Part shown: positions 44,427-53,706 of the stretch, piece by piece
Layout: every line of letters begins with the position of its first letter
Numbering within the stretch: the stretch's first letter is position 1
Origin: an uncultured SAR86 cluster bacterium
GTDB lineage: Bacteria > Pseudomonadota > Gammaproteobacteria > Magnimaribacterales > AG-339-G14
Assembly: GCA_902614235.1 (NCBI GenBank)
Contig: CACMKG010000003.1
Location: forward strand, 1-64,000
DNA length: 64,000 nt
Direction of reading: 5' to 3'
Position numbers and translations under genes: made by a program
The notes under the pieces: generated by a model
Database searches by the model: none
What the model was told of the DNA's origin: nothing
What the model saw: the letters and a program-made list of their open reading frames with translations, nothing else

Positions 44427-45374
44427 ATGAAAGATTCGGATGAGTTTTCAATACTCAAAAAAGTATTTAAAAATTTGGGGAATCAATATTTTGATTCCTC
44501 GAATTTATTTATCGGACCTGGAGATGATGCCGGTCTCTTTAAAACAAAAAAAGAATTAATTTTTTCCACTGATACTTCCTTAGCAAACGTTCATTTTCCA
44601 AAAGACTTAGAACCCAAATTAATAGCCTACAGAGCATGTGCTGTGGCGGCGAGTGACATTGCTGCATGCGGCGGAAAATTGAAATGGCTCTCAATTGCTC
44701 TAACTGCGAACAGTAAAAAGAAAAAATGGGTAGAAGAATTTTCAAAAGGTATTAAAGAATTTTCAGATGATTACAAAGTACCAATCATTGGCGGTGATTT
44801 GACTTTGGGAAAGGAGATTTCTGTTTCAATTGGAGCTTGTGGGGAAATTGATAAAAAATACTTCATGAGAAGAAATGGAGGCAAAGAAAAAGATTTAATC
44901 TTTGTCACAGGTAATTTAGGAGAGGCCTCAATTGGCCTTAATCTGCTGAAACAAAAAAAACAAAATCTTAAGTCTGCAGAAAAAATCTTCCTCAAAAGAT
45001 TTTTAAAACCTGAAATTAATTTTTTGTTTAGCCAAGATCTATCTAGAATAGCCAACAGTTGCATAGATATCTCTGATGGCTTGATGGCGGATTTGAATCA
45101 TATTTGTGAGCAAAGCAATTTAAAAGCAGAAATTAACCTAGACAATATGCCTCTGATTGGAAACGCTATTAAAGCAATAACCTGGGGAGATGATTATCAG
45201 CTTTGCTTCACTATTAGTTCTTCAAAGATAAAGAAATTGACCGAAATTTCAAAGAAACATAAAGTAAAAATTACCAATATAGGCAAACTCACCAAGGGTA
45301 AGGGTATTTCCGTTCTTTCAAAAGGAAAAAAAATAAACATAAAAAAAGCTGGTTATAATCATTTCAATGGATAA
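44427..45374 (+). CDS. thiL: Thiamine-monophosphate kinase
   Basis: ThiL makes thiamine diphosphate from the monophosphate. It is an AIR-synthase/ThiL-fold protein of 315 residues. IGPGDDAGLF, FSTDTSLANVHFP, IAYRACAVAASDIAACGGK, GGDLTLGKEISVSIGACGEI, ISDGLMADLNHIC and WGDDYQLCFTI are all expected motifs; WGDDYQL replaces the usual GGEDYEL. The 3' end overlaps pgpA by eight bases. In many relatives nusB-thiL-pgpA are adjacent; here nusB is 14 kb away with ribH. Confidence 0.94.
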   Translation: MKDSDEFSILKKVFKNLGNQYFDSSNLFIGPGDDAGLFKTKKELIFSTDTSLANVHFPKDLEPKLIAYRACAVAASDIAACGGKLKWLSIALTANSKKKKWVEEFSKGIKEFSDDYKVPIIGGDLTLGKEISVSIGACGEIDKKYFMRRNGGKEKDLIFVTGNLGEASIGLNLLKQKKQNLKSAEKIFLKRFLKPEINFLFSQDLSRIANSCIDISDGLMADLNHICEQSNLKAEINLDNMPLIGNAIKAITWGDDYQLCFTISSSKIKKLTEISKKHKVKITNIGKLTKGKGISVLSKGKKINIKKAGYNHFNG

Positions 45375-45867
45375 GTTTCCAAATTTATTAAAACCCAGTC
45401 ACATATTTGCGACTTTATTTGGCGTTGGGTTGTTGCCTTTTGCACCAGGCACTTGGGGCTCTCTTTTTGGCTTAATTTTATTTTTTTACACAAATATTTA
45501 CTTATCAATAAATGTGCAATTCTTTTATCTTTTATTACTAGCAATCATTCTTGTTGCCATTTTAGTTTGTTATTTTGCAACTAAGGAGCTTAGTGATAAT
45601 GAAAAAGATCAAAAATCTATTGTCATAGACGAATTGGCGGGTGTGTGGATAGCTTTTATTCCAGTGAGTGGAATAGTTATGATGCAAGATTTTTTAACTT
45701 ATTCCATTTTAGCCTTTTTAGCATTTAGAGTTTTTGATATTTGGAAACCTTATCCCATAGGCTATATAGATAAAAAGATAAAAAATTATTTAGGTGTAGT
45801 TTTAGACGACTTGGTTGCAGGTCTTTATGCGGCAATTACAATTTGGCTAATTTTGATTTTATTTTAG
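45367..45867 (+). CDS. pgpA: Phosphatidylglycerophosphatase A
   Basis: PgpA dephosphorylates phosphatidylglycerophosphate in the inner membrane to yield phosphatidylglycerol. It has 166 residues with several hydrophobic helices. N-terminal FGVGLLPFAPGTWGSLFGLILFF, the acidic KSIVIDELAGVWIAF, and FRVFDIWKPYPIGYID with VVLDDLVAGLYAA at the end are the family signature. Its last 32 bases overlap the convergent dxs gene, the longest tail-to-tail overlap in the window. Confidence 0.95.
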   Translation: MDKFPNLLKPSHIFATLFGVGLLPFAPGTWGSLFGLILFFYTNIYLSINVQFFYLLLLAIILVAILVCYFATKELSDNEKDQKSIVIDELAGVWIAFIPVSGIVMMQDFLTYSILAFLAFRVFDIWKPYPIGYIDKKIKNYLGVVLDDLVAGLYAAITIWLILILF

Positions 45868-47704
45868 CAAGCAAGTTTTCCTTGGTTAGAAGAGCAGCTT
45901 CCTTTTGATCCTCTGGAGACCCAACAATTGGAAATTCGTCGGGAACACCAAAATTCAATAATTTCACTGATAGAGAATTTGCATTAACGAACTCATTGAC
46001 AGCTGAACCTGCTCCTCCTGCTATAACGTTTTCTTCTACAGTTACAAACAAATCATGAGAATGACTTAATTCCATAAGAAGACTTTCGTCTAACGGTTTT
46101 ACAAATCTCATATCCACTAAAGTCGCATCAATTTCCTTAGCAACCTTTTCAGAAATATCTAGAAGACTCCCAAAAGATAAAATAGCTATTCTTGAAGACT
46201 CCATTAATCGAAGAGTTTTCGCTTTTCCAAATTCAATGGTGTTGATATTTTTTTCGATATTCTCGCCAGGAGCATTGCCTCTTGGGTATCTCACTGCAAC
46301 TGGACCTTTTAAAGAGTAACCAAACTCTAGCATTTGCCAACATTCATTTTCATTGGCTGGCACCATAATAGTAAGATTAGGAATACATCTAAGAAAAGTT
46401 AAATCAAAAATTCCTGCGTGAGTTGCGCCATCTTCTCCGACAAATCCAGCTCGATCAATTGCCAAAAGAATATCTAAGTTTTGAATTGCTACATCATGTA
46501 TTAACTGATCGTAAGCGCGTTGTAAAAAAGTAGAGTAAATAGCTAAAACTGGCTTTTTGCCTTCACAAGCCAAACCGGCAGCAAAGGTCATGCTGTGCTG
46601 TTCTGCAATAGCAACATCGAAAAACTGATTGGGAAACCTTTGAGCAAATTCTGTCATTCCAGAACCTTCAGACATAGCAGGAGTTATTGCAATTAAACTC
46701 TCATCACCAGATTCTGCTTTTTCACACAACCATTCTCCAAATACCTCTTGATACTTTGGCCCGTTATTTTTTCCTGAAGAGGACTCGATCTTTGATAAGG
46801 CATGAAACTTGATTGGATCTTTTTCCGCAGGAAGATAGCCTTTTCCTTTTTGTGTAACTAAATGTAAAAAAACAGGACCTGAAAGATCATTGATATTTCT
46901 TAAAGTTCTTACCAAATCTTTTAAGTTATGTCCGTCCATTGGGCCAATGTATTGGAATCCCAATTCTTCAAATAAAGCACCAGGAGATAAAAAACCCTTG
47001 ATATGAGTTTCAGTTTTTTTGGCAAATCTCTTGGCAGATGGAATCATTCTTAGGACAGATTTACCTCCTTCTCTAATTTGTATATACCACCTGCTAGACC
47101 AAATTTTTGCAAGATAATTAGACATTCCACCAGTATTATTTGAAATCGACATATTATTATCATTTAGGATAACTAAGAGATCTTTGTCTATAGATCCAGC
47201 ATGAGCCATCGCCTCATATGCCATGCCAGCTGTAATAGCTCCATCTCCAATCACTGAAATGTATTTATTCGTTGAGTTTGCAACACTCATTCCTAAAGCA
47301 GCTCCGATTGAGGTGCTAGAGTGACCAACTCCAAAAGCATCAAATTCACTTTCATCTCTAGAAGGAAAAGGATGCAAGCCGTTTTTTTGTCTCATAGAGA
47401 GCATTTTTCCTTTTCGCCCTGTTAGGATTTTATGTGGATAGGCTTGGTGTCCTACGTCCCAAACTATCTTATCCCTGGGAGTATTAAAAACATGGTGCAA
47501 AGCTACTGTTAGTTCCACAACGCCTAGTCCAGCACCAAAATGTCCCCCCGAATGGTTAGTTGAATATAAAAGAAATTCTCTTATCTCATCTGCGAGTAAC
47601 GAAAGGTCAGATGAAGAAAAATTTTTTAAGGCGTCCAATGTTTTTAAAGAATCTAATAAAGGAGTAGATGGCTCATGCCCGGGAAGCTTATCGAAAGTTT
47701 TCAT
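45836..47704 (-). CDS. dxs: 1-deoxy-D-xylulose-5-phosphate synthase
   Basis: Dxs makes DXP from pyruvate and glyceraldehyde 3-phosphate, the entry to MEP-pathway isoprenoids and also thiamine and pyridoxal synthesis. It has 622 residues. TPP-binding GDGAITAGMAYEAMAHAG, NDNNMSISNNTGGMS, the FEELGFQYIGPMDGHNL block, AEQHSMTFAAGLA and the C-terminal transketolase domain RYPRGNAPG are present. It lies one base after ispA, which uses the pathway's products, in the frequent xseB-ispA-dxs order. Confidence 0.97.
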   Translation of the reverse strand: MKTFDKLPGHEPSTPLLDSLKTLDALKNFSSSDLSLLADEIREFLLYSTNHSGGHFGAGLGVVELTVALHHVFNTPRDKIVWDVGHQAYPHKILTGRKGKMLSMRQKNGLHPFPSRDESEFDAFGVGHSSTSIGAALGMSVANSTNKYISVIGDGAITAGMAYEAMAHAGSIDKDLLVILNDNNMSISNNTGGMSNYLAKIWSSRWYIQIREGGKSVLRMIPSAKRFAKKTETHIKGFLSPGALFEELGFQYIGPMDGHNLKDLVRTLRNINDLSGPVFLHLVTQKGKGYLPAEKDPIKFHALSKIESSSGKNNGPKYQEVFGEWLCEKAESGDESLIAITPAMSEGSGMTEFAQRFPNQFFDVAIAEQHSMTFAAGLACEGKKPVLAIYSTFLQRAYDQLIHDVAIQNLDILLAIDRAGFVGEDGATHAGIFDLTFLRCIPNLTIMVPANENECWQMLEFGYSLKGPVAVRYPRGNAPGENIEKNINTIEFGKAKTLRLMESSRIAILSFGSLLDISEKVAKEIDATLVDMRFVKPLDESLLMELSHSHDLFVTVEENVIAGGAGSAVNEFVNANSLSVKLLNFGVPDEFPIVGSPEDQKEAALLTKENLLAKIKSKLAKL

Positions 47705-47705
47705 C

Positions 47706-48605
47706 TTAATTTTTTCTATTTACGACTAATTTACAAAGCGCATTTAATTTTTCTGTATTGAAGGGAAGTTTATCTAAAATTAAAAGCGCTTCTTCAATCA
47801 AAAGCTCAGCTTTTTTTTGAGATTCTTCAATACCCAGAATAGAGGGATAAGTGGATTTATTATTTTTTAAATCTGACTTTACAGGTTTTCCAATTGTTTC
47901 TTCATCACCAATTTCATCTAAAATATCATCTCTTATTTGAAAAGCTAGACCAAATTTATTTGAGAATGTCTTAAGTTTTTCTATTAAATCTTTATCTATA
48001 TTTTTTTTCATCAAACAAACGCATAAAACACAAGCTTCAATTAATTTTCCTGTTTTTAAATAGTGCAATTCATCTAGTTCTTCTTCTGTTAAAACCTTAT
48101 TTTCTGCAAGAATATCTCTATTTTGTCCTTCAACCATGCCCTCAGGACCGCAGGCTCTTGCAAAAAGATTGATGATTTCTAATTTAGTTTTAGCTTCTAG
48201 ATTTGGATCTTCTAAAGAAGTTAATACTTCTAAAGATAAGGGTTGTATTGCGTCTCCTGCAAGTATAGCTGTAGCTTCATCGAACTGCTTGTGACAACTT
48301 AATTGCCCCCTGCGGTAGTCATCGTCGTCCATTGCAGGTAAATCGTCATGAATCAGAGAATAACAATGAATTAGTTCTCCAGCAGCAGCAATTAGATCCA
48401 CATTATCACTTGTAATTTCAACTTCGAGCATTTCACAAAGCAAAAGAATAATCTGGGGTCTTATTCGTTTACCCCCATTCATCACAGAATAATGAATTGC
48501 TTCTGTAACTCTAGAATTTTCCTTTTCAGGAAGGGTTTTAAATAAGGCTTTATTTATTCTAGTTAAGTTTTCTTCTAGAAAATTAACATCCTTAGTTTTC
48601 ATCAA
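47706..48605 (-). CDS. ispA: Farnesyl/geranyl diphosphate synthase
   Basis: This short-chain trans-prenyltransferase condenses IPP with DMAPP and GPP. It has 299 residues. The first aspartate-rich motif is DDLPAMDDDDYRRG and the second is FQIRDDILDEIGDEE; GGKRIRPQIILL and KTGKLIEACVLCVC are also standard. The spacing before the first Asp motif fits the farnesyl-type IspA class. It overlaps xseB by 14 bases and runs into dxs. Confidence 0.95.
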   Translation of the reverse strand: MMKTKDVNFLEENLTRINKALFKTLPEKENSRVTEAIHYSVMNGGKRIRPQIILLLCEMLEVEITSDNVDLIAAAGELIHCYSLIHDDLPAMDDDDYRRGQLSCHKQFDEATAILAGDAIQPLSLEVLTSLEDPNLEAKTKLEIINLFARACGPEGMVEGQNRDILAENKVLTEEELDELHYLKTGKLIEACVLCVCLMKKNIDKDLIEKLKTFSNKFGLAFQIRDDILDEIGDEETIGKPVKSDLKNNKSTYPSILGIEESQKKAELLIEEALLILDKLPFNTEKLNALCKLVVNRKN

Positions 48606-48822
48606 AAGATTCTAAATCAAAGGACCCATCGTCAGAATCAACTAATTTTTCAATTTTTAATTCCGCTTCAGTAAGCAGTTTTTGACAGTGTCTAGTTAAT
48701 TTAATTCCTTCTTCAAAAGCTTTGATTGATTTTTCAAGCGGAAGGTCTCCTTCTTCAAGCTCAGAAACTATTTTTTCTAGTTTTTCTAGTGATGATTCAA
48801 AATCTTTACTTTTTTCAGCCAT
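48592..48822 (-). CDS. xseB: Exodeoxyribonuclease VII small subunit
   Basis: XseB is the small helical subunit that assembles on XseA. It has 76 residues. FESSLEKLEKIVSELEEGDLPLEKSIKAFEEGIKL is the complete family helical hairpin. It overlaps ispA, and its ATG lies two bases from the end of the RND transporter gene, so it probably rides on the efflux transcript. xseA is not in the window. Confidence 0.95.
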   Translation of the reverse strand: MAEKSKDFESSLEKLEKIVSELEEGDLPLEKSIKAFEEGIKLTRHCQKLLTEAELKIEKLVDSDDGSFDLESFDEN

Positions 48823-48824
48823 AC

Positions 48825-51800
48825 TTAATTATTTAATTTAGGTTCTGATTTTACAGAATTAAGTCCCGCATACAATTCTTTAATTTTTGTCGGCAACATT
48901 AGCCAGCAAGGAGTCAAAATCAATGTCATTAATGAAGCAAAAGTTAGCCCCCAAACGACAGCAAAAGAAAGAGGAGACCACCATTCCACAACTCGACCAC
49001 CAACACCAATATCTCTAGCAATCAGATCGACCCCTAAACCCATAGCCAGAGGCATCAGACCTACCACTGTTGTAGCGGTTGTTAAAATTATTGGCCTAAT
49101 TCTTTGTGCAGCAGTTCTTACAATCAAATCTTTTTGAGAGGCGCCAATATTTTCACGTCTCAATACGTTATAGGTATCGACAAGAACAATATTGTTATTT
49201 ACGACGATACCAGCTAACGCAATTATTCCAAGATTCGTGAAAAGGAAACTAATGGGATATTGAGTGATCAAGTGGCCCAAATAAACTCCAGCAGTTGATA
49301 AAAATACAGCAGATATCACAATCCAAACTTGATAAAAACTATTTAATTGAATCATTAATAGGATTGCCATGAGGAAAAGACCAATGATAGCTGCAAAGAG
49401 AAAAAATTCGGCATCATCAGCTGCTTGTTCTGCTTGCCCACCAAAATCAAATTGTAGTTTTTGATATTCATTATTATCTACGATCCATTGATTTATTTTC
49501 GGCAAGACATCTTCAATTAAGGCACCGGGGGCATAATCCGCTGCAATAGTGAAAGCTCTTTCTCCTTCAACTCTTCTAATTGCAGGGGCTTCATAAGAAG
49601 GGTTAACTGAAACAAAACTACTTAGCGGAACAGAACCAAATCTAGTTGAAATAGTTAATTGATCAAATAAATCTAATCGTCTTTGAGATTCAGGGAATCT
49701 GACTCTAATATCAATTGCTTCATCTAAATCGGTAGGACGATATTCGCCGACTTTTACTCCAGCTGTCAGGAATTGAATCGCAGTGCCTATCTCACTGGTT
49801 GTCACTCCGAATTGCGAGGCTTTTTCCTTATCAATGTTTAGTTTCCATTTAAGTTCCTCTCTTGGAATTGTGTTGTAAACATTTTTTGCTCCAGGAACTT
49901 GTTCGTCTATGTATTCCGTTAAAGCGACAGTTGCTTCATAAACCATCTGACTGTCAGGTCCGAATACGTCAATTTCAATAGGATTGTCAGATGGAGGGCC
50001 GCTATCTCTTTCTCTAATGGCAATTTTGATGCCAGGAATATCTTTTAATTTGTATTGAAGCTCGTCCAAAACCTCACTACCAGTTTTAATTAATGAATCT
50101 CTATCAAAAGGCATACCAACATAAATTTTGCCAATTGAGTCAGCATTTCCTCTATCTCTTGGATCGTTTGAACCAGCTTGTTCTAAAAAAACACTTTCTG
50201 GTCCCTCTACTGTTAAAACAATTTTTTCTACTTCTTTTAGATACTCCAGTGTTTCATTGGCATTTAAATTGCCTCTAGCTTGAACTTCAACAATAATCGT
50301 ATCTGGATCTTCTTCAATAAAAAAAGAACCACCAGGCCCATGCTGACCATAAATACTGTAGATAGTAATTACTGTGAGAAGTAAAAAAGAAATTACAAAA
50401 CCAGGTTTATCTAATAACTTATCTAAAAACCTAGCGTATCTTCCAGTAAAACCATCTAAGGTTTTTGGGTCTCCATTTTCTAGCAGAGCTGAATTTTGAA
50501 GTGTTTTAAAATTTCTTCTACCTAAACTACCAAAAATAGAACCAATAGCAGGAGTAAAAGCCAAAGCATAAAGTATAGAGGCACTTAAAACTAAAAATAG
50601 TGTTGTTATCATTGGCCTCATAAACTGCCCTGAGATTCCTTCCCAAAATAGAAGTGGAAAAAAGATTGCTAAAGTTGTTCCGATGGAAATGATCACTGGC
50701 CAAAACATTCTTTTAGCAGACTTTTTATAAGCTTCAACTCTATCTAGACCTTCACTCATTTTTCGATCAGCATATTCGACTACTACCACGCTTCCGTCTA
50801 TCAACATCCCTAATGAAATTAAAAAACCAAAGCAAACCATAAAGTTGAAGGTGTATTCAATGATATTTAGAAAGATGCATGCAAACAGGAAGCAAGCGGG
50901 AATAGCCAAGGCTACCATTGAAGACGATCTTAAGCCCATTGCCGCTACGACGATGGTAACGACCAAGATTAAGGCTGCTAAAGTATTTCCAACTATTTCG
51001 CTAATAAGTTCTACTGAATACTGAGTTCTATCTTCTGTAATTACAATATCGATATCGGGGGGAAGAATTTCATCAGATTCAGAAATAATTTTATAAATTT
51101 GATTTGCTACAACAACTTCTCTTGCATCAGTTTTTTTATAAATAGATATAGTTGCCGATGGCTGACCATTAACTCTAGAGAAAGTATCCTTGTCTCTAAA
51201 CGTTCTTTTGACATCAACCAAATCGTCTAAAGAAACAACAGCATTATCACTTTCTAAAATAGGTATTCTTTTTACATCCTCAGCAGTTTCAAAAACTGAA
51301 GGAACAATGACAGAAAATTTTCCTGTTCCAGAAATTATATTCCCTGCTGGAATTGCTCTATTATTTTGTTGAATAGCATTATAAATATCCAGAGCCGAAG
51401 CTTGATAACTGTCTAATTTAGTTTTATCAACAATAGCTTCTAAAACTTCATCTGGAGCTCCCGATAATCTAGCTTCTAAAACTCCTGGTAAAGATTCAAT
51501 TTCTGTAGCCATTTCCTTTGCAAAGCGTATTAATTCTCTTTCAGATGAAGCAGCTGATATAAAGTTAAGATTCATTACTGGAAAAGCATCAAAGGAGAAT
51601 TCTTTTACAAAGGGCTTTTCAGACTCTTCAGGTAAATCTAGAAGAATTTCATCAATTGCGTCTTTTACATCCACTAAAGCATCTTCTTTGGGATATCTGT
51701 CAGGAAATTCTAAAATAAGGTAGCCCATTCCATCTCGGCTCCAAGATTGCATGCTTTTAACTTCGCTTAGAGATCTAAAACGATCTTCCAATGGTCTTGT

Positions 51801-51992
51801 AATAAGTCTTTCTACATCTTCAGGAGAAGCTCCTTCATAGCCTGTAGAAACAAAAACATAAGGAATGTTTATGTCGGAGTAAGCGGAGGCAGGGATCAAT
51901 GCAACAGATGAGAGTCCCCACACAATTATTAAAGCAAGAAATGTCAGTGTTGCTTTGTATCTATCTACAAAAAAGTCAATTAATGCGTTCAT
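48825..51992 (-). CDS. RND-family efflux permease
   Basis: This inner-membrane pump has 1055 residues with two symmetric halves, each with an N-terminal helix, a large periplasmic porter loop and a helix bundle. The first helix is LTFLALIIVWGLSSVALIPA. In TM4 the motif is LGMLIDGSVVVVEYADR, with Asp399 matching AcrB Asp407 and Gly400 where AcrB has Asp408. In TM10 IVVNNNIVLVD has Asn in place of the AcrB Lys940. It therefore belongs to the wider HAE1-like group lacking the canonical proton-relay triad. The adaptor gene overlaps upstream by 17 bases. No TolC-type gene is adjacent. The substrate is unknown. Confidence 0.92.
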   Translation of the reverse strand: MNALIDFFVDRYKATLTFLALIIVWGLSSVALIPASAYSDINIPYVFVSTGYEGASPEDVERLITRPLEDRFRSLSEVKSMQSWSRDGMGYLILEFPDRYPKEDALVDVKDAIDEILLDLPEESEKPFVKEFSFDAFPVMNLNFISAASSERELIRFAKEMATEIESLPGVLEARLSGAPDEVLEAIVDKTKLDSYQASALDIYNAIQQNNRAIPAGNIISGTGKFSVIVPSVFETAEDVKRIPILESDNAVVSLDDLVDVKRTFRDKDTFSRVNGQPSATISIYKKTDAREVVVANQIYKIISESDEILPPDIDIVITEDRTQYSVELISEIVGNTLAALILVVTIVVAAMGLRSSSMVALAIPACFLFACIFLNIIEYTFNFMVCFGFLISLGMLIDGSVVVVEYADRKMSEGLDRVEAYKKSAKRMFWPVIISIGTTLAIFFPLLFWEGISGQFMRPMITTLFLVLSASILYALAFTPAIGSIFGSLGRRNFKTLQNSALLENGDPKTLDGFTGRYARFLDKLLDKPGFVISFLLLTVITIYSIYGQHGPGGSFFIEEDPDTIIVEVQARGNLNANETLEYLKEVEKIVLTVEGPESVFLEQAGSNDPRDRGNADSIGKIYVGMPFDRDSLIKTGSEVLDELQYKLKDIPGIKIAIRERDSGPPSDNPIEIDVFGPDSQMVYEATVALTEYIDEQVPGAKNVYNTIPREELKWKLNIDKEKASQFGVTTSEIGTAIQFLTAGVKVGEYRPTDLDEAIDIRVRFPESQRRLDLFDQLTISTRFGSVPLSSFVSVNPSYEAPAIRRVEGERAFTIAADYAPGALIEDVLPKINQWIVDNNEYQKLQFDFGGQAEQAADDAEFFLFAAIIGLFLMAILLMIQLNSFYQVWIVISAVFLSTAGVYLGHLITQYPISFLFTNLGIIALAGIVVNNNIVLVDTYNVLRRENIGASQKDLIVRTAAQRIRPIILTTATTVVGLMPLAMGLGVDLIARDIGVGGRVVEWWSPLSFAVVWGLTFASLMTLILTPCWLMLPTKIKELYAGLNSVKSEPKLNN

Positions 51993-53049
51993 CTGACATT
52001 AGGCGATCATCTATGGCAACTTCTACTTTCTCTCCGTCACTAACATAGTCTTGTCCAACAGTAATGATTCTTGATTTTCTTGGTAAGCCAGAAATCCATG
52101 CTCCTTTTTCAGTATCTTGAATTAAATTTACATTTACAAATTGGACAGTTCCAGAATCTCCGACGATTCTAATACCTAAGTCACCCTTATCATCTAATCT
52201 TAAAATTGAAAGAGGAACTAAATTGGCAAGTTGATCTTCGCCTGGAAGATAAATTCTTGCTGAGGAACCATCTTTAATGAGTCCATCTTTATTTTCTATA
52301 GTGACTTCTACTCTAAATGTGTGCGTTCTACTATTTGCAGACGAAGAAATAAAACTCACCTTACCTTCATGAGATTTGCCATCCAAAGTTTCAACTATTG
52401 CAGAAGATCCTATATTAATGAATCCAATATCAGTTTCAGAAATTTCTCCGCTCACAATCATTGGATCAAGATCAAGCAAAACTGCGCAGGTTGAACCTCT
52501 GGTTAAAAAATCTCCTTCATCAAGGGGGATTCTATCTACAATTCCAGCAAAAGGAGCCTTGATAGTCGCATTATCGAGCTCTAGTTTGGCTCTTTCAAAA
52601 TTAGATTTGATATTTTGAAATTGATTTGAAGAGTACAAGCCTTCATCAAAAAGTTTTTGGGCAGATTTATATTCGAGCTCAGCTTTTTTAAAAAAAGATT
52701 CTTTTTCAGCCATAAAAATTGAACAGATAGGATCCCCCTGTTTAACTTTTGTACCTTGTTTGATTGGCAGAGCTATTACTCTTCCAGAAGTTTCAGCTTT
52801 TAATTCAACTTTCTTATCAGCTTCGGCAAATCCTTTGATTAAAATCTCTCGTGTAAAGTTTTGTGAGGTCTGGTCGATGACTCTTACAGTTGATTCTTTA
52901 TCTATATAGGTTTCAATTATTTCATCTTCCTTTACTAAAGTGCCTGATATCATCCATATCAAGGCAAAACCAAGAAACATGGCAGACCACTCGATATTTG
53001 ATCGAGTAAGTAAAACTTCCTTAATAATCAAGAAATATTTATTTTTCAT
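51976..53049 (-). CDS. RND efflux periplasmic adaptor (membrane fusion protein)
   Basis: This adaptor of 357 residues links the RND pump to an outer-membrane channel. It has an N-terminal signal anchor (IEWSAMFLGFALIWMISGTLV), a split lipoyl/barrel-sandwich domain (AETSGRVIALPIKQGTKVKQGDPICSI and ATIKAPFAGIVDRIPLDEGDFLTRG), a short alpha-hairpin (KAELEYKSAQKLFDEGLYSSNQFQ) and a beta-barrel near EISETDIGFINIGSSAIVETLDG. It is the first gene of the operon; two palindromes stand in the 78-base spacer ahead of it. Confidence 0.92.
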   Translation of the reverse strand: MKNKYFLIIKEVLLTRSNIEWSAMFLGFALIWMISGTLVKEDEIIETYIDKESTVRVIDQTSQNFTREILIKGFAEADKKVELKAETSGRVIALPIKQGTKVKQGDPICSIFMAEKESFFKKAELEYKSAQKLFDEGLYSSNQFQNIKSNFERAKLELDNATIKAPFAGIVDRIPLDEGDFLTRGSTCAVLLDLDPMIVSGEISETDIGFINIGSSAIVETLDGKSHEGKVSFISSSANSRTHTFRVEVTIENKDGLIKDGSSARIYLPGEDQLANLVPLSILRLDDKGDLGIRIVGDSGTVQFVNVNLIQDTEKGAWISGLPRKSRIITVGQDYVSDGEKVEVAIDDRLMSDERIN

Positions 53050-53067
53050 TTAGTAAATAATGGGAAC

Positions 53068-53099
53068 AAATCTAATTATATCAAGGGAGAATTAGATTT
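53068..53099. promoter_or_regulatory. 10-bp inverted repeat upstream of the efflux operon
   Basis: AAATCTAATT and AATTAGATTT are perfect arms around a 12-base loop, about 20 bases before the adaptor start. It could terminate transcription from the replication module upstream, though the T tail is poor in that direction, or act as an operator. Confidence 0.4.
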
Positions 53100-53105
53100 T
53101 TGTAT

Positions 53106-53119
53106 CACTTTTGAAAGTG
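53106..53119. promoter_or_regulatory. CACTTT-TG-AAAGTG palindrome upstream of the efflux operon
   Basis: Perfect 6-base arms with a 2-base centre, placed next to the previous inverted repeat in the same 78-base spacer. It has the look of a dimeric regulator site. It lies eight bases past the stop of the lambda-P-like gene. Confidence 0.4.
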
Positions 53120-53127
53120 TCTTAAAT

Positions 53128-53706
53128 TTAAAAATTTTTCTTTAGATTTTCTATAAAATTTAATTGTTGAGATTTATCAAGTTTTGAATTCATTTTTTCC
53201 AATTTTGGAACATCAGGACTTTTAAATTTCTTTCCTTCAAGCCACTCATCTATTAAGAAATCAAACTTATTTTTAAACTCTTTCAAAGCAGATTGCTCAG
53301 ATTCATTTTGTAAAAAGAACCATCCTGTCTCCGAGCCAGCATGATAGACAATAGGATGAGACCAGTTGTGTTCTGAGGGAGCATCGCAATAAGACGATGC
53401 TTCCTTAAAAGCTTTTTCAAGACTTGGAATATTATTTGCGTTTAATGTAAGAGTTTTGCATTTTTGAAGAACGGAACTTAATGAAGGCAGGTATTCAGAA
53501 TTACTCATAATATTATCAATACTTTTAAAGATAATTTCATTTTCAAACAATGAAAGTTTTTTAAGCCAAAGTTGTTTAGCCAATTTGAGACTATCTGAAT
53601 CAGGAAAAGCTTTGTGAAATTGATTATGATAAGTAATCTCTAACTGAGTGAATAGAACATTAATAAGGTCTATAGGATTGTCAGGTATCTTAATTTTAGT
53701 GTTCAA
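53128..53706 (-). CDS. Lambda P-like replication protein, candidate helicase loader
   Basis: This 192-residue soluble protein has no signal or membrane segment. Its plan follows bacteriophage lambda P. An N-terminal helix LINVLFTQLEITYHNQF is followed by LKLAKQLWLKKL, then IIFKSIDNIMSNSEYLPSLSSVLQKCK. This aligns with the P pattern of W, paired helix, 'FLPSPGQFVAWC'. A second half (SLEKAFKEASSYC...HPIVYHAGSETGWFFLQN) corresponds to the P segment around its YCRKRG and HYWLV. Lambda P loads DnaB helicase. No Walker A is present, so it is not DnaC-like. It overlaps the DnaT-repeat gene by 11 bases. Function is inferred from remote similarity that I judged by eye. Confidence 0.7.
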   Translation of the reverse strand: MNTKIKIPDNPIDLINVLFTQLEITYHNQFHKAFPDSDSLKLAKQLWLKKLSLFENEIIFKSIDNIMSNSEYLPSLSSVLQKCKTLTLNANNIPSLEKAFKEASSYCDAPSEHNWSHPIVYHAGSETGWFFLQNESEQSALKEFKNKFDFLIDEWLEGKKFKSPDVPKLEKMNSKLDKSQQLNFIENLKKNF

